Source of the DNA: an uncultured Clostridia bacterium
GTDB lineage: Bacteria > Bacillota > Clostridia > Oscillospirales > Butyricicoccaceae
Direction: 5' to 3'
DNA length: 6,415 nucleotides
Assembly: GCA_910589115.1 (NCBI GenBank)
Contig: CAJUSB010000153.1
Span: 1 to 6,415 of the forward strand
Each line of letters starts with the position of its first letter. The first letter of the stretch is position 1. Shown in pieces: positions 1 to 5,297 of the stretch. The notes under the pieces were generated by a model, which saw nothing but the letters and a program-made list of their open reading frames with translations, had not been told where the DNA came from and made no database searches. Position numbers and translations under genes: made by a program.

Positions 1-53
1 CAAAACAGTGCAAAATGAGCATGTGATTTTACGACGAGTTTCACGGATTCAGG
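1..53. other. Possible end of an inserted element in the antiporter gene
   Basis: Antiporter-like coding ends at about base 54. The remaining bases up to the window edge encode a polar peptide that does not fit the family. This would fit the end of an insertion sequence or another recombination junction. No transposase motif, second terminal repeat or target duplication can be seen within the window, so the identity of the sequence is unknown. A divergent antiporter or a simple rearrangement is the alternative. Confidence 0.35.
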
Positions 54-338
54 TTCCAAACAGGCTGGGAGAAATGACATCAGGGCTGCGGGCCGTCCGA
101 CTTTTTTCAGATCGGACAGATTCAGTGTCAAGCCTGCTTTTAGCAGGATAATAATCAGTGCCATTTGTCTGAGATCGGCGGAAATACCGAGGATAGACGG
201 GTCAAGGATATGGAAAGCATATGGGCCTATGATGACACCGGCAGCCAGCATACCGATGATTCGTGGAAGCCCAAGACGTTGGAAAATGGAAGCAGCCATA
301 AGGCCGGTAAGGAAAATAAATGCGAGTGAAGTTAACAT
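1..338 (-). CDS. Cation:proton antiporter, N-terminal part (runs off window, probably interrupted)
   Basis: The reverse strand reads from an ATG at 338-336, six bases after a GGAGGA ribosome binding site, and stays open to the window edge (112 codons). Residues 1-95 look like the start of a membrane Na+(cation)/H+ antiporter of the CPA type. There is a hydrophobic helix at 1-19, then RLGLPRIIGMLAAGVIIGPY (21-40), DPSILGISADLRQMALIIIL (46-65) and a KAGLTLNLSDLKKVGRP stretch (67-83), all typical of this family by my recall. Such antiporters exchange cations for protons at the cell membrane and are a known class of gene under fluoride riboswitches, which fits the leader here. After E95 the sequence becomes polar (PESVKLVVKSHAHFALF) where a further membrane helix is expected, so the gene is probably cut by an insertion or rearrangement near base 53. 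I am confident of the family, less so of the disruption, because only one side of the junction is visible. Confidence 0.8.
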   Translation of the reverse strand, partial: MLTSLAFIFLTGLMAASIFQRLGLPRIIGMLAAGVIIGPYAFHILDPSILGISADLRQMALIIILLKAGLTLNLSDLKKVGRPAALMSFLPACLEPESVKLVVKSHAHFALF

Positions 339-344
339 AAAAAA

Positions 345-350
345 TCCTCC
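345..350 (-). promoter_or_regulatory. Ribosome binding site of the antiporter
   Basis: GGAGGA on the reverse strand (350 to 345) lies six bases before the ATG at 338-336. It lies nine bases beyond the U-tract of the upstream terminator, so it is transcribed only when the terminator is read through. Confidence 0.8.
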
Positions 351-358
351 TTTGCCGC

Positions 359-406
359 AAAAAAGCCGATGCTTCCTGCGACATAAATCACAGAAGTCAT
401 CAGCTT
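359..406 (-). terminator. Intrinsic terminator of the fluoride riboswitch (expression platform)
   Basis: On the reverse strand the arm AAGCTGATG (406-398) pairs with CATCGGCTT (371-363) with a single G-U pair. The helix continues inward as CTTC/GAAG and TGTG/CGCA with one-base bulges and an ATTTATGT loop. It is followed by a run of Ts: six lie at 364-359, two of them in the stem. The left arm contains the 3' strand of aptamer helix P3 (AAGC, 406-403) and the pseudoknot strand (ACTTC, 397-393). Terminator and folded aptamer therefore cannot coexist. By the known logic of this riboswitch class, fluoride binding should stabilise the aptamer, block the terminator and switch the antiporter on. Confidence 0.82.
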
Positions 407-450
407 GAATAAGCGGTTCAGGTTTCCCTTGGGAGAACTTCATTCCCTTA
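390..450 (-). promoter_or_regulatory. Fluoride riboswitch aptamer (crcB motif)
   Basis: The leader RNA on the reverse strand has the parts of the crcB-motif aptamer in order. The first stem is GGGA (447-444) with TCCC (434-431), enclosing the loop ATGAAGTTC. The linker carries AACC just before the second hairpin, GCTT (414-411) with AAGC (406-403). The conserved GCTGATGACTTCT segment follows, and its ACTTC (397-393) can pair with GAAGT (441-437) of the first loop to make the characteristic pseudoknot. The GATGA...CTGATG layout matches the well-studied Thermotoga petrophila aptamer as I remember it. It sits between a strong promoter and an intrinsic terminator, upstream of an antiporter gene, which is a known fluoride-regulon context. 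The call rests on motif and structure matching by eye. Confidence 0.85.
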
Positions 451-460
451 GTGTGCACTT

Positions 461-489
461 ACTATATCACGAAAAGAACATTTCGTCAA
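461..489 (-). promoter_or_regulatory. Housekeeping-sigma promoter for the fluoride-regulated antiporter
   Basis: On the reverse strand TTGACG (489-484) and TATAGT (466-461) are separated by exactly 17 bases, close to the consensus -35 and -10. The expected start of transcription, near 454, lies just before the riboswitch aptamer. That gives a leader of about 116 bases to the antiporter start codon. Confidence 0.85.
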
Positions 490-513
490 GACAGAAATTC
501 AAAGCGAGAATCG

Positions 514-520
514 GGAGGTG
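514..520 (+). promoter_or_regulatory. Perfect Shine-Dalgarno GGAGGTG that argues for a start at 527
   Basis: GGAGGTG is fully complementary to the 16S rRNA tail. The only usual start codon nearby, GTG at 518-520, lies inside this site and so cannot be used with it. The codon at the normal distance (eight bases after GGAGG) is ATT at 527-529, the point where relatives as I recall them begin with MPYIHFTEEQK. No convincing plus-strand promoter was seen between 339 and 513, so the operon may be transcribed from outside, or from a promoter I cannot recognise. Confidence 0.6.
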
Positions 521-1960
521 TTAAAAATTCCGTACATACACTTTACAGAGGAACAGAAGCAGCGTGCCAGTAGTGTGGATCTGGTCGAGTTCTTGCGGCG
601 GCAGGGTGAAAAGTTGCTTCCGTCCGGACGCGAGAAACGCCTTGCCAGCGATCACAGCATCACCGTCGATGGCAACCGTTGGTACGATCATTCTGCGCAG
701 CAGGGCGGCGGCTCGATTTCGTTTGTGCAGAAGTTTTATGGCGTAGGCTATGCCGAAGCAGTTACCCGTTTGCTCGGCGGTGAGCAAGGCGAAATCTACC
801 AGCCGGTAAAGCAGCAGGCCCGTGAGCCGCCCAAACCGTCGCAACCGTTTGTATTACCCGAAGCGAATCCAGATATGCGTCGGGTGTTTGCGTATCTGAC
901 GAAAAAACGTCTGATTGGAAGCAAAGTCGTAAATGCTTTTGCGGAAGCCGGATTGCTTTACGAGAGCTGTGAAAAATTCAATAATATGGAGCAGCATAAC
1001 GCCGTGTTCGTTGGAAAGGATGAACATGGCGTTGCCCGTCATGCGCACAAGCGTGGCCTGGGTGACCAGCCGTTCAAAAGGAACGTAATTGGCAGTGACG
1101 CGCGGTGCAGTTTCCACCACACCGGGACCAGCAGACGGCTGTATGTTTTTGAAGCGCCAATCGACCTGATGTCATTTGTGACGCTGTATCAGAAGGATTG
1201 GCAGAAGCATAGCTATGTCGCTCTTTGCGGTACAAGTGAACACGCCATGCTCTGGATGCTGGAGCAAAATCCAAAGTTAAAGCGGGTGGCGCTCTGTCTC
1301 GATCATGATTCGGCAGGCATTACCGCAGTCGGGAGCCTCCGTGAAATCCTTCGCGAAAAAGGATACCATGATGTAGTCGTTGGGCTGCCGTCCTGCAAGG
1401 ATTGGAATGCGGAATTATTTGCAGCCTGCAACTTCTCCGCCGAACCAGCGGAGGAACATCCGCAGATGCTTCTTGCGCCGTCGGTTTGTGAGCGGATTGC
1501 TGCGCTTACAGATAAAGCAAATCCGAAATACGCAGCGCAGAAAATTCCATCGCTGCTGCAAGGGGTTACGCGTGACCTGCAATATGGGAACCTTGACCGT
1601 GCGATGGAACGTATGGAAGCCTCGTCAGCGTTTGCCTTATCAGTTGCGTTACGGGAACGACGCCAGCTCCGTGAGCCGGTGGACGAAACGCAGATTGCAG
1701 CGTTCTTACAGGCCGAAATCTGGCCGAACCGTAACCAGACAGTGTTAAAAGGTCGAGCGGATGAGCTTATGTCAGAGTTTCAAACGGTGATGGCAAAGGC
1801 TACAGCGCAAGGCATTCGTACCAAGCCGGAGAAGGAAGCGATTGCTTATGCGTGGCTACATCTGGCGGCATCCTGCGCGAAAGCAGTCGTAAAATACGAA
1901 ACCGATTTGCAGCAGCAACCGCAGCAACAGCAAATTGAAATGGGGGTGAGTATGTGTTAA
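518..1960 (+). CDS. DUF3991/Toprim domain protein of a conjugative element
   Basis: This is a primase-like accessory protein of Tn1549/CD1115-type integrative conjugative elements, and it may act on transferred single-stranded DNA. Its exact reaction is not established. Residues 20-87 resemble the DnaG zinc-binding (CHC2) fold, including a YDHSAQQGGGSISFVQKFYG segment, but lack the zinc Cys/His ligands. DUF3991 spans about 115-185. The Toprim domain spans about 205-300, with the catalytic Glu in VFEAPID (E212) and the DxD pair in LCLDHDSAG (D262, D264). The C-terminal third is helical and ends in a Gln-rich tail (LQQQPQQQQ). The frame from GTG at 518 gives 480 residues, but the start is odd: GTG lies within the Shine-Dalgarno, and the expected ATG position is ATT (527), giving 477 residues. 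The stop overlaps the coupling-protein start by seven bases, which suggests translational coupling. Confidence 0.85.
   Translation: MLKIPYIHFTEEQKQRASSVDLVEFLRRQGEKLLPSGREKRLASDHSITVDGNRWYDHSAQQGGGSISFVQKFYGVGYAEAVTRLLGGEQGEIYQPVKQQAREPPKPSQPFVLPEANPDMRRVFAYLTKKRLIGSKVVNAFAEAGLLYESCEKFNNMEQHNAVFVGKDEHGVARHAHKRGLGDQPFKRNVIGSDARCSFHHTGTSRRLYVFEAPIDLMSFVTLYQKDWQKHSYVALCGTSEHAMLWMLEQNPKLKRVALCLDHDSAGITAVGSLREILREKGYHDVVVGLPSCKDWNAELFAACNFSAEPAEEHPQMLLAPSVCERIAALTDKANPKYAAQKIPSLLQGVTRDLQYGNLDRAMERMEASSAFALSVALRERRQLREPVDETQIAAFLQAEIWPNRNQTVLKGRADELMSEFQTVMAKATAQGIRTKPEKEAIAYAWLHLAASCAKAVVKYETDLQQQPQQQQIEMGVSMC
1942..1949 (+). promoter_or_regulatory. Ribosome binding site of the VirD4-like gene
   Basis: GGGGGTGA differs from GGAGGTGA at one base and lies within the end of the Toprim gene. 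It places GTG at 1954 at a normal distance (seven bases after GGGGG), whereas ATG at 1960 would be 13 bases away. I therefore take GTG as the start, although the two proteins differ by only two residues. Confidence 0.6.
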
Positions 1961-2928
1961 TGCTGATTCTATCAGCAGGGCTTATGATTCTTGTGATTGG
2001 CGGGCTTGCATTCTGTTCGGAGCATTATGCGCTGGATAACATTAAATCCAAAACCGTAGGCGATGGACAGCATGGAACTGCACGGTGGGCTACGAAGAAG
2101 GAAATTCAGCGCACCTATACGCGCGTCCGATTCCAGCCTGCTTTGTGGCGGCAGGGTAAAAACCTACCGAAAAAGCAAGGCTTGATTTTAGGCTGCGAAG
2201 GGCCAAAGAATAAAGTGACTGCGTTAGTCGATACCGATGATATCCACGCCATGGTGACCGCTGCAAGCGGGGCCGGTAAAACCGCGTTCTTTTTGTATCC
2301 CAACATCGAATACGCCCTTGCATCGGGAATGTCATTTCTCTGTACGGATACCAAGGGCGATCTGTTCCGCAACTATGCAGGCATCGCAAAAGATTGCTAT
2401 GGCTATCAGATTGCGGTACTTGATTTGCGCAATCCAACACGTTCAGATGGAATGAATCTTCTGAATCTGGTTAACCGTTATATGGACATCTATAAAGCTG
2501 ATCCAGATAATCTTCCGGCAAAAGCAAAGGCAGAAAAGTACGCAAAAATCCTTGCAAAAACGTTGATCAATACCAGCGGGGGTGATTCTGCGCAATACGG
2601 GCAGAACGCGTATTTCTACGATAGCGCGGAGGGCTTGTTGACCGCTATGCTGATGCTGGTAGCGGAGTATCTTCCTACTGAAGACGAGGACGGAAATCCA
2701 ATCGAACAGCGGCACATTGTTTCGTTGTTCAAGCTGGTGCAGGAGCTTCTCGCGCCGTCGCAGATCAAAGGAAAAAACCAGTTCCAGCTGCTTCTTGAAA
2801 AGCTGCCGCCTGACCATAAAGCAAAGTGGTTTGCAGGCTCCGCGCTGAATACGGCAGAGCAGGCAATGGCTTCTGTTATTTCAACTGTTCTGTCGCGCTT
2901 AAACGCGTTTTTAGATAGTGAAATGGAG
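1954..2928 (+). CDS. VirD4-like conjugal coupling ATPase (CD1115 family), exon 1
   Basis: First exon (325 codons) of a type IV secretion coupling protein, the membrane-bound ATPase that brings the relaxase-DNA complex to the conjugation channel. One N-terminal membrane helix is visible at about residues 3-20. DNIKSKTVGDGQHGTARWAT (28-47) is a family signature by my recall. The Walker A motif is TAASGAGKT (102-110, Lys109), followed by the LCTDTKGDL segment (129-137). Helical all-alpha-domain sequence runs from about 165 to 320. The exon ends in DSEME at a group II intron. Read without splicing, the frame gains only VRPEVA before a stop at 2947-2949, leaving a 331-residue product without Walker B. 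Exon 2 restores the ATPase, for a spliced total of 598 residues. No other break is seen. Confidence 0.92.
2914..2928 (+). other. Intron target site: IBS1 (2922-2928) and possible IBS2 (2914-2920)
   Basis: AATGGAG directly before the 5' splice site pairs along its whole length with TTCCATT at 3243-3249 in the intron (six Watson-Crick pairs and one G-U). This is the expected exon-intron guide pairing. GATAGTG, one base further upstream, is where IBS2 should lie, but its partner in the intron is uncertain. Confidence 0.65.
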
Positions 2929-2955
2929 GTGCGACCCGAAGTCGCATAATTGATT

Positions 2956-2982
2956 GTTCAACACCAAAAACGGTGATTGAAC
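2956..2982 (+). ncRNA. Intron domain I hairpin
   Basis: GTTCAACACC (2956-2965) pairs with GGTG (2972-2975) and TTGAAC (2977-2982) around an AAAAAC loop, with a one-base bulge. It is part of the 5' scaffold (domain I) of the group II intron; I have not assigned it to a named subdomain. Confidence 0.6.
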
Positions 2983-3233
2983 TTGTTATTCCGTTAGCAA
3001 GACCTACTATTCCCAAAGCAGTCCGCAAGGGCTGTGCGGAAGCGAATAGGACAAGGTAGCCCACCCGCGAGGGAGAAGCCGGAACCGTGAGGGGACGGCG
3101 AAGCTGTTAGCACGATATGGCTTGGGAGCTGGTCTGGCAATATGGCTAACACATGTGAACCGCTGTTAAACATCGTTACGCTGAACAGGCTAAAGCTGCT
3201 GATAAGCCTGGACCAAAATGGTATGCAGTCGGA

Positions 3234-3256
3234 TATTCTCGTTTCCATTGGGAATA
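3234..3256 (+). ncRNA. EBS1 stem-loop of the group II intron
   Basis: TATTC (3234-3238) pairs with GAATA (3252-3256) and presents a 13-base loop. The loop contains TTCCATT (3243-3249), which can pair with the last seven bases of exon 1. A guide sequence shown in a hairpin loop of domain I, about 320 bases into the intron, is what group II introns use to pick the splice and insertion site. Confidence 0.68.
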
Positions 3257-3339
3257 CACGGACATAAGACTGTCGGCGGAGAGGCGGAGCCTAAGTTGTC
3301 AATTTATCAATTATGCGGAACGGGGTAAGCCTGTATTCC

Positions 3340-3355
3340 TCCCGCTTCGGCGGGA
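3340..3355 (+). ncRNA. UUCG-capped hairpin of the intron ribozyme
   Basis: TCCCGC (3340-3345) and GCGGGA (3350-3355) form six base pairs closed by a TTCG tetraloop. It lies between the EBS1 hairpin and the maturase gene, so it probably belongs to domain II or III. No U-tract follows, so it is not a terminator. Confidence 0.6.
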
Positions 3356-3455
3356 AAGCCCCTCGTAAGATGGTCCGACAGGGATGCAGGTAAGGGAATA
3401 TGGAAAAAGCGAATGCCGCGCTGTAATGGCGCGGATAGAGGTTGAAACATCACCT

Positions 3456-3469
3456 CACGCGAAAGCGTG
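3456..3469 (+). ncRNA. GAAA-tetraloop hairpin of the intron ribozyme
   Basis: CACGC (3456-3460) and GCGTG (3465-3469) enclose a GAAA loop of the GNRA type often used for tertiary contacts in group II introns. It is just upstream of the maturase gene, near the expected start of domain IV. Confidence 0.55.
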
Positions 3470-3532
3470 CAGACTTCCATAAGGTCTTTCTTTACAGGAG
3501 AACCTGCAGAATTTTTGAAGGGAGAAACGCAA

Positions 3533-5215
3533 ATGGACAGGAAACTGTGTGCATCTTCTGACTGTGCATCTGCATGGTCTGAAATTGATTGGGCCACCGC
3601 GGAACGCTATGTTAAAAAACTGCAGGCGCGTATTGTAAAGGCTCAAAAAGAAGGCAGAGTTGGAAAGGTGAAAGCCTTACAACGTTTGCTGACGACATCC
3701 TTTTACGCCAAAGCGCTGGCTGTAAAACGGGTGACGGAAAACACAGGAAAACGGACTTCCGGGGTCGATAAAGAACTCTGGACGACTCCAAAAATGAAGT
3801 ATGAAGCAATCTCCCGGCTGAAACGCCGGGGCTATCATCCCAAACCGCTCAAAAGGATTTATATCCCGAAAAAGAACGGTAAAAAGCGCCCGCTTAGCAT
3901 TCCGACTATGACCGACCGCGCAATGCAGACTCTTTACCGCTTTGCGCTGGAACCGCTGGCTGAAATCAGTGCAGACCCTTGTTCTTACGGCTTCCGAACC
4001 GGGCGCTGCCCGCAGGATGCTATCGAACAGTGTTTTAACGATTTAGCGAAAAGCCGATCTCCTAAATGGGTGCTGGAGGGCGATATCAAAGGGTGTTTTG
4101 ACCATATCAGCCACGATTGGATTCTGGAGCATATTCCAATGGATAAACAGATTCTTCATAAATGGCTGAAAAGCGGATATATCGAAACCAGGCGGCTATT
4201 CCCCACCGAAGAAGGTGCGCCGCAGGGTTCGCCGATCTCGCCGACCATATGCAATATGGTGTTGGATGGACTTCAGGCAATTCTCAAAAAGAAGTTCCAT
4301 CAAGTCCGGCGAGACGGTAAAAATTATTCGCCTATGGTCAACTATGTGAGATTTGCCGATGATTTTATTATTACCGGTGAAAACCGCGAACTGCTGCAGG
4401 AACAGGTGCTTCCCATTGTCCGTGATTTTATGGCGGAACGCGGGCTGCAGCTTTCTGAAGCAAAGACAGTTATCACCCATATTGATGAGGGATTTGATTT
4501 TCTTGGATGCAATATTCGGAAATATAATGGCAAACTGCTGATAAAACCGTCTAAGAAAAACCTGAAAGGGATTCTGGATAAAATCCGCAGCGCTATTAAA
4601 GAAAACCCTACCGTGAAACAGGAATGGCTGATTCGCAAACTGAACCCCATGATTCGCGGCTGGGTGAATTACCAGCGATTTAATGTGTCTGCAAGAGCGT
4701 TTGAAAATCTGGATTATCAGATATTCCAATGCTTATGGGCATGGTGTAAGCGCAGGCATCCGAAGAAAAGAAAAACATGGATAGCCAAAAAGTATTTTCA
4801 CCGTATCGGTAACCGGAGCTGGACGTTTTCGGTTCCCACAAAGCAGAAAATGCAGAATGGGGAAATGCTGTATGTTCGCTTGGTTTATGCTACAGATACC
4901 GATATCATCCGCCTTATCAAAATCCGAAATCAGGCAAATCCATTTGACGAAGTGGACGCGGCTTATTTTGAAAAGCGCGATACGGAGAAAATGCGCAACA
5001 GCTTAAAGGGCAGGAAGATTCTGACGAAGATTTTCCGTCAGCAAAAAGGGCTTTGCCCTCATTGCGGCAAGAAAATCACCGTTGAAACCAGTTTCCAAGT
5101 GCTGGATATCAAACAGGGCCGTTCTGCTTCCAAGCAAATGCTTCATCCTGAATGCTACAGAAAGGTTCGTAAAAACGGTGTTTTCCTTGAGCCGGTTCCC
5201 GAAGGGGAATTTTGA
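3533..5215 (+). CDS. ltrA: Group II intron reverse transcriptase/maturase with degenerate HNH domain
   Basis: This multifunctional protein (560 residues) helps the intron fold and splice, and copies it into DNA during retrohoming. The start is ATG at 3533, after GGGAG at 3520-3524; the frame is open further upstream, but that part is intron RNA. The N-terminal RT extension (about 18-85) includes ENTGKRTSGVDKELW. RT motifs follow: KPLKRIYIPKKNGKKRPLSI (104-123), SYGFRTGR (151-158), EGDIKGCFD (182-190, Asp184), GAPQGSPISP (228-237) and YVRFADDFIITG (271-282) with catalytic Asp276-Asp277 in a FADD form. Domain X is at about 340-425, including RGWVNYQRF (375-383). The C-terminus (about 495-548) is an HNH-type domain with CPHC (508-511) and HPEC (538-541). 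The usual catalytic His-His is replaced by Leu524-Asp525 and the spacing is shortened by about six residues, so second-strand cleavage may be lost. RT and maturase parts look intact. Confidence 0.93.
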   Translation: MDRKLCASSDCASAWSEIDWATAERYVKKLQARIVKAQKEGRVGKVKALQRLLTTSFYAKALAVKRVTENTGKRTSGVDKELWTTPKMKYEAISRLKRRGYHPKPLKRIYIPKKNGKKRPLSIPTMTDRAMQTLYRFALEPLAEISADPCSYGFRTGRCPQDAIEQCFNDLAKSRSPKWVLEGDIKGCFDHISHDWILEHIPMDKQILHKWLKSGYIETRRLFPTEEGAPQGSPISPTICNMVLDGLQAILKKKFHQVRRDGKNYSPMVNYVRFADDFIITGENRELLQEQVLPIVRDFMAERGLQLSEAKTVITHIDEGFDFLGCNIRKYNGKLLIKPSKKNLKGILDKIRSAIKENPTVKQEWLIRKLNPMIRGWVNYQRFNVSARAFENLDYQIFQCLWAWCKRRHPKKRKTWIAKKYFHRIGNRSWTFSVPTKQKMQNGEMLYVRLVYATDTDIIRLIKIRNQANPFDEVDAAYFEKRDTEKMRNSLKGRKILTKIFRQQKGLCPHCGKKITVETSFQVLDIKQGRSASKQMLHPECYRKVRKNGVFLEPVPEGEF

Positions 5216-5222
5216 AAGGCTT

Positions 5223-5256
5223 GAGCCGTATGAGCGGAAACGCTCATGTACGGTTC
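5223..5256 (+). ncRNA. Group II intron domain V
   Basis: A 34-base hairpin, with GAGCCGTATGAGCG pairing with CGCTCATGTACGGTTC around a GAAA tetraloop. It carries the AGC catalytic triad near the 5' strand and the two-base bulge on the 3' strand. This is the active centre of the ribozyme, lies seven bases after the maturase stop, and shows no damaging change by eye. Confidence 0.93.
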
Positions 5257-5259
5257 TTA

Positions 5260-5297
5260 GGGGAGGGCTGGGCAGTAATGTCCATTCCTTACCCGAC
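5260..5297 (+). ncRNA. Group II intron domain VI with branch-point A5291 and 3' splice site
   Basis: GGG (5260-5262) pairs with CCC (5292-5294). GAGGG (5263-5267) pairs with TCCTT (5286-5290), leaving A5291 bulged. An inner stem (5269-5273 with 5280-5284) closes an AGTAAT loop. The bulged A is the seventh base from the 3' end, the standard place for the lariat branch point. The intron ends in CCCGAC with the usual AY end, and exon 2 begins at 5298. Confidence 0.85.

Larger units (their letters stand above)
2929..5297 (+). mobile_element. Group II intron with maturase ORF, inserted in the VirD4-like gene
   Basis: A self-splicing retroelement of 2369 bases. It begins with GTGCGAC, as group II introns do, and ends ...TTACCCGAC. 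Its ribozyme parts are visible: domain I hairpins, an EBS1 loop, small tetraloop hairpins, a textbook domain V and a domain VI with a bulged A. A reverse transcriptase/maturase is encoded in the domain IV region. Removing exactly 2929-5297 joins GAG to CAA and gives DSEME-QILCFD, the uninterrupted coupling-protein sequence, which fixes both boundaries to the base. The GTGCGAC start, the domain V form and the HNH-type C-terminus of the encoded protein suggest a IIB, chloroplast-like lineage rather than IIC. That subtype is inference. The catalytic RNA core and the RT look intact, so splicing is expected. Confidence 0.93.

Noticed and set aside
202..384. 60-codon open frame on the minus strand
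   Set aside because: It is an out-of-frame shadow of the antiporter and crosses the riboswitch terminator. The family match is in the frame starting at 338.
2931..2945. GCGAC/GTCGC hairpin at the very 5' end of the intron
   Set aside because: It is not a terminator, as no T-run follows. Pairing there would compete with the conserved 5' end of the ribozyme, so its meaning is unclear.
3005..3011. TACTATT as EBS2 pairing with GATAGTG in exon 1
   Set aside because: Seven pairs are possible, but two are G-U and the site is only about 80 bases into the intron, earlier than EBS2 usually lies. Too weak to annotate.
3467..3532. Upstream extension of the maturase frame from an ATG at 3467
   Set aside because: The extra 22 residues do not resemble the RT N-terminus and lie in ribozyme sequence. 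ATG at 3533 has the ribosome binding site.
4196..4729. 177-codon antisense open frame inside the maturase gene
   Set aside because: It has no recognisable family and no ribosome binding site, and it mirrors strongly conserved RT coding. It is a shadow.
5082..5297. Exon 2 frame continuing upstream as a 345-codon gene
   Set aside because: This stretch covers the end of the maturase gene in another frame, then domains V and VI. It is open by chance and not conserved protein.
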